Shown in pieces: positions 26,701-35,384 of a DNA stretch of 64,000 bases; within the stretch, counting starts at the first letter, position 1; every line of letters starts with the position of its first letter. Source of the DNA: Salipiger sp. H15 (GTDB lineage: Bacteria; Pseudomonadota; Alphaproteobacteria; Rhodobacterales; Rhodobacteraceae); contig NZ_CP123390.1 in assembly GCF_040409955.1 (NCBI RefSeq), positions 112,850 to 176,849 on the forward strand, read 5' to 3'. The position numbers and the translations under genes are program-made. Under the pieces are notes generated by a model that did no database searches, was not told the origin of the DNA, and was given only the letters and a program-made list of their open reading frames with translations.

Positions 26701-27549
26701 TCGCCTTGCTCATCTTGGTTGTTCGCCGGAGATTTGGTCCTCGTTGAGCGCAAGAGTTGCGGGCTTAAATCCGCAGCACAGGTGCGATGACACGTGGGCG
26801 CGGGACCCGACTTATTGCGGCATCGACCGTCCGCTTTGTCCGCACAGCGTACCTTGGCCGTAGAAAAATGCTGCGCGACGCATGAACGACTGTTTCGGTG
26901 GAGCTGCGCCGCAGCGAGCTCGTCCAGCCCCAAGGTCGGCTCAGGGCCGGGAGCGTCTCGGCACGGCAGCCGGGGTGCTCTGTCCAGCTAGGTCGGCGTC
27001 CTCCGTATACTGCATGACCAGGGCGGCGAGGCGACTGACAGCTAGTCCGATGAGCGAGCCCGAGGGTCGGTTTGTGGAGCCGAGGATGATGCTCAGGCAA
27101 CCGCCCTACCCCGCCCCGGAATCGCATAAGCGGCATTTCGTTGGACCTCTCTCTCTTGGTGCCAAGGCTGCCGGAGCTCTTGCGGGATCGGCGTATTGTG
27201 GAAATGCTCAGAGGACCGGCACCGCCAGCTGTGCCCTCGTGCAAGCCACGGTCTTCGGCGGGGCGATGCCCCACTGGTCGCTGCGCCCAGAGGCCTAGGT
27301 CCAGTCCTCCGGCCCGGCGACACGGTAGGTCTCGTCAACCTGCAGCACCTCGGCCGTGTGCTCGATTGCCGAAGTCTCGAACACCGGCTCAGCGCCCGCT
27401 ACTGCTTTCTGAAACACAGCAATCTTCTGACGACTGCGGAGGCTAGGACATCCTTATCGCGACACTGCGTAGGCCGCCGCTTCATCGCCACCCTTGTCGC
27501 GCTCGCAATTAGAGGCATACTCCGCCGCAACCAGTACCAAGTGATTGCC
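26701..27549. other. Gene-poor stretch with two repeat copies
   Basis: No real gene is seen here. It holds a divergent copy of R1 (about 26865-26930) and a copy of R2 (27098-27137). Open frames that run through it into the MFS gene lack family-like sequence before about 27550. Confidence 0.5.
27098..27137. repeat. Dispersed repeat R2, copy 2
   Basis: It shares the core GGAATCGCATAAGCG and the flanking CAACCGCCCT and CATT blocks with 1554-1594. The similarity appears to continue to the left (TTTGTGGAGCCG versus TTTCTGGACCGG). Confidence 0.6.
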
Positions 27550-28749
27550 GTGACCACCACCACGCCCGCCCGCACCTACCTCGTCGTCCTCAGCGCGCTC
27601 GGCGCCACGCATCTTCTGAACGACCTGATGCAGTCGCTGATCCCGGCGGCCTATCCGATCCTGAAGGAGGCATACGGCCTCGACTTCGTGCAGATCGGGC
27701 TGATCACGATGACCTTCCAGATCGCCGGGTCATTGCTCCAGCCGGTCATGGGGATGGTGACCGACCGCTATCCGGCGCCCTACTCGCCGGTCGTCGGCAT
27801 GGCCTTCACCCTGTCGGGGCTGATCTGCCTCGCCTTCGCCGGAAGCTATGGCGGCATCCTTATAGCGGTCGCGCTGATCGGCATCGGCTCCTCGATCTTC
27901 CACCCGGAGGCGACCCGGACGGCGCGCTATGCCGCGGGCGACCGGCAGGGATTGGCGCAGGGGATCTTCCAGGTGGGGGGGCAGGCGGGCGGCGCGCTCG
28001 GGCCGGTCCTTGCCGCGCTGATCATCGTGCCCTGGGGGCAGCCAAGCCTCGCTTGGTTTGCCGTGCTCGCGCTGCTCGCGATGCTGCTCTTGACCTGGAT
28101 CGGCAGCCAGCAGCAGCGGATCCGGGCAGAGTTCACCCACCGCTCGGCCCGCAGGCAGGCCGAAGCCCCTGCATCGAAGCGGAGCGCCGCGACGGTCGCC
28201 TTGGGATTGCTCGTCCTCACCTTCCTGATGTTCACCAAGAACACTTATGGCGAGAGCTTCCGGTCCTTCTACACCTTCTATCTCATCGAGAAGTTCGGCC
28301 TGTCGATTCCCGCCTCGCAGATGATGTTGTTCCTCTTCCTCATGGCCGCGGCCGTGGGCGTGCTGATCGGCGGTGTCCTTGGCGACGCAATCGGACGGCG
28401 GCAGATCATCTGGATCTCGGTGCTGGGACCGTTGCCTCTGACCCTGATCCTGCCTTACGCCGGCCTGTTCTGGACCGGCGTGCTGACGATAGCGATCAAT
28501 CTGATCATGGCCAGCGCCTTCGCCTCGATCCTGATCTACGCAATGGACCTCCTGCCGAACCGCATTGGGCTGATCGGCGGACTCTTCTACGGCCTGAACT
28601 TCGGCCTCGGAGGGATCGCGGCGGCGCTGCTCGGCATCCTGGCGGACAGCTACGGGGTTGAGGCGGTCTACCGGCTTTGTGCCTTCCTGCCGCTGGCGGG
28701 ACTTGCCGTTTGGTTCTTGCCGCCGATTGAGGAAAGGCGCTTTCGGTAG
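27550..28749 (+). CDS. MFS exporter of the fosmidomycin-resistance (Fsr) type
   Basis: This is a 12-helix major-facilitator transporter of about 399 residues. It follows the Fsr pattern closely: GATHLLNDLMQSLIPAAYP, QIGLITMTFQIAGSLLQPV, SSIFHPEATRTARYA, GLAQGIFQVGGQAGGALGP and GLFYGLNFGLGGIAAALLG. Proteins of this group export fosmidomycin and other small compounds out of the cytoplasm by proton antiport. The start is uncertain: GTG at 27550 or 27541 fits the family length, and the frame remains open upstream in non-homologous sequence. It stands alone, with repeats before it. Confidence 0.88.
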   Translation: MTTTTPARTYLVVLSALGATHLLNDLMQSLIPAAYPILKEAYGLDFVQIGLITMTFQIAGSLLQPVMGMVTDRYPAPYSPVVGMAFTLSGLICLAFAGSYGGILIAVALIGIGSSIFHPEATRTARYAAGDRQGLAQGIFQVGGQAGGALGPVLAALIIVPWGQPSLAWFAVLALLAMLLLTWIGSQQQRIRAEFTHRSARRQAEAPASKRSAATVALGLLVLTFLMFTKNTYGESFRSFYTFYLIEKFGLSIPASQMMLFLFLMAAAVGVLIGGVLGDAIGRRQIIWISVLGPLPLTLILPYAGLFWTGVLTIAINLIMASAFASILIYAMDLLPNRIGLIGGLFYGLNFGLGGIAAALLGILADSYGVEAVYRLCAFLPLAGLAVWFLPPIEERRFR

Positions 28750-28937
28750 GATAGAGCGAATGGCTGTTTCGGGCCGGTAGCGCTATGTGCCCTGTCGTGG
28801 AGGCTTTCCCTGACTGCTGCACTGCCGCATGACGGCACCGAGCCCATTTCAACCAATGCTGCATTTCGATCGAACGACAGCTTATCAGGCTTCCGCTCAG
28901 CAAGTGAGCTATAGGGAGAGCTGGATTTGGAGCCAAG

Positions 28938-30716
28938 CTAATCTGGAGACCACCCTGCATCGATCATGCCTGACACGATCGTGTCTGCGATTTCTTGGTT
29001 AACGCCGTGGCTCTGTAGGTAATCGCGCGGGGCCTTGGCCATTGGAGTTCCCGTGGTCTTCAGCTTCTTGATCGCTTCGATCACAATTTCCGGTGAGCCA
29101 TCTGCAGCCCGATCATTGGCGATGGCGGAAAGTGCGAGTCCGACAACCGAGTTCGCACTCGCGCTGATCGCGGCGGGGGCTAGCATTTCGTCATAGCGCC
29201 CGGCCATGAGCGCGGAAACGGCCAGGAGATTATAGTATCGTCCCGGCGGATCGATCGAGCGTGCAATTGCTTGGCGGATGAACTCAGTTCCCTTTTCCAG
29301 CTCGCCTCGGACTGCCAATCTCCAACCAAGTTGGTGAAGCGACTCTGGATCATTTGGGTTGAGTACGAGTGCCGAACGCATCGTGGCTTCCGCAGCATCG
29401 TACTGGCCCATCGTGTGGAGCAACGAAGCGTGCGCCTGCAGTGCCAGAATATTCTGGGGGTCGAGGGCCACTGCGTGCTGAGCGGCTGCGAGCGCCCTCT
29501 CAAGCAGTTCATCGCGGCTGCCACCCCCCTCGGCCTCCATTACGGCCTGATCTCTTGTTACGAGCGCGAACATGGCCCACCCCTCGGCATTGCTCGGCTC
29601 TCGGTCTGTCGCCGTGCGCAAGCATTCCAACGCTCTGTGTCGCAGGTCAGGTTCCAAGGAACGGCGATACGCGTGGGCCAACAAGAGGCAGCCGAACGTT
29701 CCCTCACTCGGCAAGGGCCGATCGAGGATGACACGCCGCATCTGCCCCCAGACCACACCGTAGGTCTGACCGATCTCAGTGGCGATGCCCGAGGCAATGC
29801 GGTCCTGCACGGCGAGGAAGTCGGAGGCTGTCCGCGTGAGATTGTCAGATCTGCTCCAAACAACCTTGCCGTCGGTCTGCAATAGCTGAACGACCAGGCG
29901 CCCTGAGGCTCCTTCCTCAGGGCTACGGTAGCTGCCAGACAAAACGTAGTCGATCTGATGGTCCGTCCGCAACGTTGCCAAATCTCCATCCGTCAGTTGG
30001 GCGCGGTTCGCGGGCAGCGCAAACACTCTCACAGTGTCAAAGGGCTGCAGGTCATTCACCAATTGATCTGATATGCCCTGCGCGAAGTAGAGATCATCCT
30101 CGGATGACCCACGTATCTGGAACGGTGCAATGGCAAGTCCCGGCGGCACGGCAAGCTGGCGTGGACTGTTGGCCGACGGAAGCTCGGAGAGCCGCAAGCC
30201 CATGATCGCCGGGATCGCTGCCGCGCCGAGTATGAGAGCGGCGAACACCGCGAGCCAGAGCAAGGCAATGTTTCGATCCGACGGCCTAGAATGCTTGGTG
30301 ATGCCAGAGTCATTCGACGGCGCGGGTGTTGGCATATCCTGAAAAGAGAACTCCGCCACATAGGCGCCTTTCGGCACCGAAATCACCACAGGATCATCGC
30401 GCCCGTCACCCAGATAGTAGGTGTCGATCTCCTTGCGCAATCGCCGCGCTTCAATACGCACCACGGGATCAATCTGCGGATCGAAATCGTTGCCCCGCTG
30501 AAATACCTCGAAGGCAATCACGTCGCCCCGGAGCCGGTCATGACGACCGGCGAGAGTTTCCTCTACAATGTATTCGAAGAGCCGAATTCGTGTGGATGAC
30601 GACGACAGGGCTGCCCCGACGAGCATACGCTGAAGCTGTTTTCGGACCTTCTCATCAGAGCCATCCGGATCTGCATCTGTCGCCGCAGGAGATTGGGCCG
30701 GAGAAATTTCGGACAC
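28938..30716 (-). CDS. Membrane-anchored TolB/TPR regulator
   Basis: This 592-residue protein has an N-terminal winged-helix-like module (residues 25-125: IRLFEYIVEETLAGRHDRLR, FDPQIDPVVRIEARRLRKEI, VISVPKGAYVAEF). One transmembrane helix follows (NIALLWLAVFAALILGAAAI, about residue 150), then an outside TolB-like segment (GLAIAPFQIRGSSEDDLYFA, YVLSGSYRSPEEG) and TPR repeats to the end (HAVALDPQNILALQAHASLL). This is a ToxR/CadC-like topology: DNA binding inside, sensing outside. The GTG start is set by a GGAG site seven bases upstream. It is divergent from the DUF1254 gene train, which it probably controls. Confidence 0.82.
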   Translation of the reverse strand: MSEISPAQSPAATDADPDGSDEKVRKQLQRMLVGAALSSSSTRIRLFEYIVEETLAGRHDRLRGDVIAFEVFQRGNDFDPQIDPVVRIEARRLRKEIDTYYLGDGRDDPVVISVPKGAYVAEFSFQDMPTPAPSNDSGITKHSRPSDRNIALLWLAVFAALILGAAAIPAIMGLRLSELPSANSPRQLAVPPGLAIAPFQIRGSSEDDLYFAQGISDQLVNDLQPFDTVRVFALPANRAQLTDGDLATLRTDHQIDYVLSGSYRSPEEGASGRLVVQLLQTDGKVVWSRSDNLTRTASDFLAVQDRIASGIATEIGQTYGVVWGQMRRVILDRPLPSEGTFGCLLLAHAYRRSLEPDLRHRALECLRTATDREPSNAEGWAMFALVTRDQAVMEAEGGGSRDELLERALAAAQHAVALDPQNILALQAHASLLHTMGQYDAAEATMRSALVLNPNDPESLHQLGWRLAVRGELEKGTEFIRQAIARSIDPPGRYYNLLAVSALMAGRYDEMLAPAAISASANSVVGLALSAIANDRAADGSPEIVIEAIKKLKTTGTPMAKAPRDYLQSHGVNQEIADTIVSGMIDAGWSPD

Positions 30717-30981
30717 ATCTAAACTCCACTTAAAGGTGACTTTTTGTAATGACCCGCAGCCTACGCGATTCGTGTCGCGCGCTCATATAGCTATCTGCCG
30801 GACCGAGCGGCGGGTTGGCCGCGCGAGCAATATTTCGAAAACGTGCTGAGGATTCAGTTGTGTAACCAAAGCTGCAACATGTTTGCACCTTCACGGACCA
30901 CATGCATTTCGCGTCCAATCCAGTCATCCACCGTTCGATCGCGCGCCAGCTGGGGCGACCGAGCAAGCGGAGGGGCAGCAG

Positions 30982-31224
30982 ATGGATGATGACCATTCTT
31001 TCAGGAAGCGAGAGTTCGAAATTCACCGGTTACGACGCGCGGACGAGAGGTTCGCGGAGCTCTGGCAGGACTATCTGGACGTGCGCAGAGCGCTCGGTCG
31101 CCTTCATGGCAACGCCGCCGCCCCGAAGGTCATGTGGGACGACTATCTCAGGCTGTCATCCGAGCTCTCGGAGGAAATTGAAGAGCGGCTCGAAGAAGAG
31201 CGCAAACGTCATTGGCGCGAATAG
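30982..31224 (+). CDS. Small coiled-coil protein (DUF465/YdcH-like)
   Basis: This 80-residue, highly charged, all-helical protein (FEIHRLRRADERFAELWQDY, LSSELSEEIEERLEEERKRH) resembles small DUF465-type proteins in its N-terminal half. A GGAGG-type site precedes the ATG at 30982. It is the first gene after the divergent promoter region and sits 58 bases before the next secreted protein gene, so it may head the DUF1254 operon. Function is unknown. Confidence 0.6.
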   Translation: MDDDHSFRKREFEIHRLRRADERFAELWQDYLDVRRALGRLHGNAAAPKVMWDDYLRLSSELSEEIEERLEEERKRHWRE

Positions 31225-31282
31225 CGAACCCTTTTCAGGGCGCTTTGCACCCGGCTCGATAATTCAACCCAAGGAGACATCC

Positions 31283-31840
31283 ATGAAGACATTCGTCGCG
31301 ACGATGGTCATCGCTCTGAGCATCTCCGGTACTGCGTATTCGGCCACCGAAGAGCAGACGGCGATGATCAATCAATATGCCCCAGACGTCGATGTCGCGG
31401 CGATGACCGATGACCAGATTTCCGAGGCTTTCGCAATCGCGAACGGCACGGCGAACGATGCGCAGAAGCAGATCCGCATTGCCTTCATTGCCAAGAATGT
31501 CGAGCCTCCCAGGACATTCTCGGATGAGCAGATCAGATTGATCGAGGAGTATGTTGATCCCTCGCTGGTCATGATGATGTCGGGTCAGCAAAAGGCGGAT
31601 GCTCTCGCGCTTATCAATGGCGAAACCTCCAAGGACCAGATTTCCGGCGAGTTGGAAGCGATGGTCATCGGCATCACGCCCGCCCTTACTCCTGCCGAAG
31701 CGCAGCAGGTGAACACCTACGTTTCTGGCGCAGACCTCGCGGCACTAACGGTAGAGCAGGTCGGTGAAATTCGTGCGGTCATCTACAGCCAGGATGGCGA
31801 CGGCCAGAAACGCGAACGACTTCTGCAGATCATCAAGTGA
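31283..31840 (+). CDS. Small secreted protein preceding the DUF1254 genes
   Basis: This 185-residue protein has a signal peptide (KTFVATMVIALSISGTAYSA). The mature part has three loosely repeated units of about 50 residues, each with a short DxAAMTxxQ or DLAALTVEQ turn (YAPDVDVAAMTDDQISEAF, YVSGADLAALTVEQVGEI). No family is recognised. The strong AAGGAG site supports the start. It lies just upstream of the first DUF1254 gene in the same direction, so a shared role is likely. The mature protein is strongly acidic. Confidence 0.75.
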   Translation: MKTFVATMVIALSISGTAYSATEEQTAMINQYAPDVDVAAMTDDQISEAFAIANGTANDAQKQIRIAFIAKNVEPPRTFSDEQIRLIEEYVDPSLVMMMSGQQKADALALINGETSKDQISGELEAMVIGITPALTPAEAQQVNTYVSGADLAALTVEQVGEIRAVIYSQDGDGQKRERLLQIIK

Positions 31841-31895
31841 CCCACGGGGCACGCATGCGCCCGGACCCCGGCTTCTTTGAAACAAGGACTTTCTT

Positions 31896-33392
31896 ATGCC
31901 CCGTCCTCTTGCCATCCTCACATTGTCCGCAGTGATCTGCGCAGCCACCACGCTTCCGGCTCTCGCACAAGAGGCGACCCCTCTCGCTCAAGCGAAGCTG
32001 CAGGGTGATGAGACGCTCGACACCCCTGCTGGCGCCATCGTTCTTCAGGACAGCTATTTTGACGAAGACGCTTCAGAACGTCTGTTCGACCTGATGGACC
32101 TGCAGCGCGCCGCGCAGCTCTACATCTGGTCCACACCTCTGGTGAGCACGGCGACCTGGCGTGACAATCAGGGTGAGGCGTTTGGCACTGACACGCCGGG
32201 GGCCTTTGCCGTCCTTGAGACGCTCAAGGAAAAGCGCGGTATCGTCACGGCGAACCTGACCACGCCCTATATCTTCAACTTCACGGACCTTTCCGAGGGG
32301 CCAGTCCAGATTGATTACCCTGCGGGGCAGACGGCCGGCGGCGTTCTCGACATGTGGATGCGGCCGGTGTTCGACCTCGGTCTCACGGGCCCCGACAAAG
32401 GAGAGGGCGCGACATATGTTGTCGTCGGCCCGGAAGGCGATCCCAGCCAGTACGAAGCGGAAGGTATCCATGTCTTCCAGAGCGCGACCAACAACGTTCT
32501 TGTCGGCATCCGCATTCTCGATCCGGATCCGTCGTACTACGACACCTACATCTCGGCCTACAAAATGGGTCCGGTGGGCTCGGCAGGCGACGCCACCTTC
32601 GTGAAAGGTAAGGATGTCGAATGGAGTGCAACGGCTCCGCGCGGTCTGGCGTACTGGGAGACGCTTTCTGCCATCGTGAACGAAGAGCCCGTGCGAGAGA
32701 TCGACAAGCCCTGGATGGCCATGTTGGAACCGCTGGGGATTGTGAAAGGCGAAGAGTTTGCGCCGACCGAACGCCAGCGACGCATCCTGCTCGAAGGTGC
32801 GGCGCTCGGGGAGCTGATGACCCGCAACCTGCAGGTCAACCCGCGCTACACAGAGGTGTGGTGGGAAGGCACTTCCTGGTACAAGAGCTTCGATTTTGAC
32901 ATCCCGCAGGAGACCGAAACTCTCCAGCAGTTCGACCAAAGGGCGACATGGTTTTACGAGGCCGTGGGCTCTTCAGAAGGCATGGTCAATCCCACGCCCG
33001 GTGCGGGGCAGGTTTACATGACGACCAAGCGCGATGCCGACGGCGAGATGCTGCGGGCGGACCGCAACTACGTGCTTCACGTCCCGGCCGATGTTCCGGT
33101 GGGCCAGTTCTGGTCACTGACCCTCTATAGCGAGAACACGCGGCGCCCCTATGACAACGGCGGCACCGAGATCTCAGATGTCAGCCTCGATAGCCGGATG
33201 GAGCAGCTCCAGTACAACGAAGATGGCTCGGTCGATCTTTACGTCGGGCCCGACGCTCCCGATGGACTGGAGAGCAATCACCTCGAGACTGTCGGCGACG
33301 ATGGCTGGTTCGTCTATTTCCGCCTCTACGCCCCCGAAGAGGGCTTCTTCGACAAGAGCTTCACCCTCGCGGACTTCGAGATCGTCGAATGA
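31896..33392 (+). CDS. Secreted DUF1254/DUF1214 protein, copy 1
   Basis: This 498-residue protein has a signal peptide (AVICAATTLPALAQE). The N-terminal DUF1254 domain spans roughly residues 65-190 (QRAAQLYIWSTPLVSTATW, TANLTTPYIFNFTDLSEGPV). The C-terminal DUF1214 domain shows PVGQFWSLTLYSENTRRPYD, YNEDGSVDLYVGPDAPDG and FVYFRLYAPEEGF. Biochemical function of the family is not established. It is followed by a hairpin (33401-33426) and then copy 2 in the same direction. Copies 1 and 2 are closest to each other in layout. Confidence 0.9.
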   Translation: MPRPLAILTLSAVICAATTLPALAQEATPLAQAKLQGDETLDTPAGAIVLQDSYFDEDASERLFDLMDLQRAAQLYIWSTPLVSTATWRDNQGEAFGTDTPGAFAVLETLKEKRGIVTANLTTPYIFNFTDLSEGPVQIDYPAGQTAGGVLDMWMRPVFDLGLTGPDKGEGATYVVVGPEGDPSQYEAEGIHVFQSATNNVLVGIRILDPDPSYYDTYISAYKMGPVGSAGDATFVKGKDVEWSATAPRGLAYWETLSAIVNEEPVREIDKPWMAMLEPLGIVKGEEFAPTERQRRILLEGAALGELMTRNLQVNPRYTEVWWEGTSWYKSFDFDIPQETETLQQFDQRATWFYEAVGSSEGMVNPTPGAGQVYMTTKRDADGEMLRADRNYVLHVPADVPVGQFWSLTLYSENTRRPYDNGGTEISDVSLDSRMEQLQYNEDGSVDLYVGPDAPDGLESNHLETVGDDGWFVYFRLYAPEEGFFDKSFTLADFEIVE

Positions 33393-33400
33393 TCTTTCAA

Positions 33401-33426
33401 GCGGGTCGCCGGTTCGGCGAACCCGC
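33401..33426 (+). terminator. Hairpin between DUF1254 copies 1 and 2
   Basis: The sequence GCGGGTCGCCG-GTT-CGGCGAACCCGC forms a long GC-rich stem with one bulge. There is no T-tract, so it more likely stabilises or attenuates the message between the genes than ends it. Confidence 0.5.
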
Positions 33427-33450
33427 GCCACGCTCATCAGGAGTTGATTC

Positions 33451-34974
33451 ATGAAGCCCAGATATTCAGCCGCTCTCCTTTGCGGGGCCCTGCTCTCATC
33501 TGCCAGCACCACCTTTGCGCAAGACACGCGGTTCGAGTCGCTGGCCAACTTGCCATTCGAACGAAACCGACCGACCGAGAAGACGGCGCAAACGCTCATG
33601 GAGGAGCTTACCTTCCAACGCGCTACACAGACCTACCTCTGGGCGATGCCGCTTCTCAATACCATGGGTATGCGAGACGGTGCCGCGGACGCGTTCGGCA
33701 CGGGCTACAATGTCATGCCGATCTGGACGCAGCGACTCGACGCGCAGACCCGTATCACGACGCCCAACTCCGACCTCATCTACGCGATGGTGTTCGCCAA
33801 CCTCGCAGAGACCGGGCCGCTTGTCTTCGAGGCTCCGCCCAAGCTTCAGGGCATTCTTCTCGACGCGTGGCAGCGGCCCATCCCGGTTGATGGCGGGGAA
33901 TATTTCGGCGACCTCGGGCTGCCCGGGCCCGATGGTGGCGCCGGAGGCAATTTCCTGATCGTCCCGCCAGGCTGGGACGGTGAGGTGCCGGACAACCACT
34001 ATGTCTACCAGTCCGGCACGAACAACGTCTTCTTCTTCCTGCGTTCCTTCTACCAAAGCCTCGACAACATCAGCCCGGCCACGGAACTCCTGAAGCAGTC
34101 GGTCATCTATCCGCTAGGGCAAAAGGAGAGCGCCAAACCGATGGAGTTCCCCGACGCTGCGGGCGGGTCCTACGACATGCTCCCCCGCTCGGACGCAACC
34201 GCCTTCGATCAACTCAAATACCTCGTGGATACCGAAGGCGAAAATCTTGCAGGTCCGGATTGGCTCGGAATGCTCGAGGGCCTTGGTATCGTTGCGGGCC
34301 GGGACTTCGTACCCGACGCCCCCACCGTCGCCGTCCTCGAGGCGGCCGCCGAGACAGGATACAAGACCAGCCGCGTCATTGGTTTCGAGCCCGGCCTGAA
34401 CGGTGAAGACTTCCGTGTCTACGAGGACCGCCAATGGCTCAACCCCGTCAACAATGTCAGCGCGCGTTGGCCCGAGGTGCCGTTGGGTCTGGACTGGCGC
34501 TCCGAAAATGCCGGCTATACCGATCTTGACGCGCGCGCCTGGTTCTTCACCGACTACTTCTCGATCAGTCCGGGTATGGTGTCCATGACCCCCGGCAAGG
34601 GCGCCTTCTACATGATCGGCTTCAAGGACGCTGACGGCGATGACCTGGATGGCGCGCAGGACTATGTTCTGAACCTGCCCGCTGATATCCCTGCTGAGCT
34701 TTTCTGGTCGGTCACGCTGTACGAGGCGGAGAACGCTTCGGGGCTCGACAACGGTCAGCCTTTCCCGTCGTTGGGCAAGCTGAACGAGCCGGAGCAAAAC
34801 TCTGATGGAAGCACCGATCTCTATATCGGGCCGGAGGCTCCCGAGGGTAAGAAAGCCAATTGGCTCGCCACGGCCCCAGATCGCGGCTTCTTCGCGATCC
34901 TTCGTCTTTATGCGCCCTCCGAGCCGGCGCTCGATGGCAGTTGGAAACCAGGGGACCTGCATAAGGTCGAGTAA
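33451..34974 (+). CDS. Secreted DUF1254/DUF1214 protein, copy 2
   Basis: This 507-residue protein has a signal peptide (SAALLCGALLSSASTTFAQD), a DUF1254 domain (RATQTYLWAMPLLNTMGMRD, TRITTPNSDLIYAMVFANLA) and a DUF1214 domain (PAELFWSVTLYEAENASGLD, LYIGPEAPEGKKANWL, FFAILRLYAPSEPA). An AGGAG site precedes the ATG. A hairpin with a nine-base stem lies shortly downstream (35001-35025). The neighbouring copies suggest an expanded family with related substrates; what it does is unknown. Confidence 0.92.
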   Translation: MKPRYSAALLCGALLSSASTTFAQDTRFESLANLPFERNRPTEKTAQTLMEELTFQRATQTYLWAMPLLNTMGMRDGAADAFGTGYNVMPIWTQRLDAQTRITTPNSDLIYAMVFANLAETGPLVFEAPPKLQGILLDAWQRPIPVDGGEYFGDLGLPGPDGGAGGNFLIVPPGWDGEVPDNHYVYQSGTNNVFFFLRSFYQSLDNISPATELLKQSVIYPLGQKESAKPMEFPDAAGGSYDMLPRSDATAFDQLKYLVDTEGENLAGPDWLGMLEGLGIVAGRDFVPDAPTVAVLEAAAETGYKTSRVIGFEPGLNGEDFRVYEDRQWLNPVNNVSARWPEVPLGLDWRSENAGYTDLDARAWFFTDYFSISPGMVSMTPGKGAFYMIGFKDADGDDLDGAQDYVLNLPADIPAELFWSVTLYEAENASGLDNGQPFPSLGKLNEPEQNSDGSTDLYIGPEAPEGKKANWLATAPDRGFFAILRLYAPSEPALDGSWKPGDLHKVE

Positions 34975-35384
34975 CCGAGACAAAATCGGCAAAAGAAGTC
35001 AGTGACGGTAACCAAGACCGTCGCTGGCCTTTTGCGACAACTGACGCACCTTTCGTTTCCCCACGACCATATTCGAGGAGAACGTGCGCTGCCGATGTGG
35101 ACCTTCGGGCATTCTTGCGCAAAGCCCGGTGAGCCCGAACACCTGCGGTCCAATGCCACGGTGCTGGAAGGCTTCACCGAGACCTTGCCGGCCTTTGATT
35201 CAATGCCCCGGTGCCGAGCGCCGCGAAGTACTTGGTTGGAGCGGAGCTCTACGAGGAAAGAAGAGCGCCGGTAGAGCGCTACCTAACTCATTGCAATCGT
35301 CTCAAAGGTGAAGTTGACTTTCAGCATTCGCTCAAATTGATCTCGGCACTTCCTCTATACCAATTTTCTTTCCGGAGACACCCA
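34975..35384. other. Gap between DUF1254 copies 2 and 3
   Basis: About 410 bases hold a terminator-like hairpin and no recognisable gene. A frame opening at 35211 continues into copy 3, but the sequence before 35385 has no signal peptide and no family match. An internal promoter for copies 3 and 4 may lie here. Confidence 0.4.
35001..35025 (+). terminator. Terminator-like hairpin after DUF1254 copy 2
   Basis: The stem AGTGACGGT / ACCGTCGCT (nine pairs, one a T-G wobble) is followed by GGCCTTTT. This fits a moderate intrinsic terminator. Confidence 0.55.

Noticed and set aside
28750..28937. Possible further R1 copy (GCGAATGGCTGTTTCGGGCC)
   Set aside because: Only a short, weak resemblance; not enough to call without an alignment.
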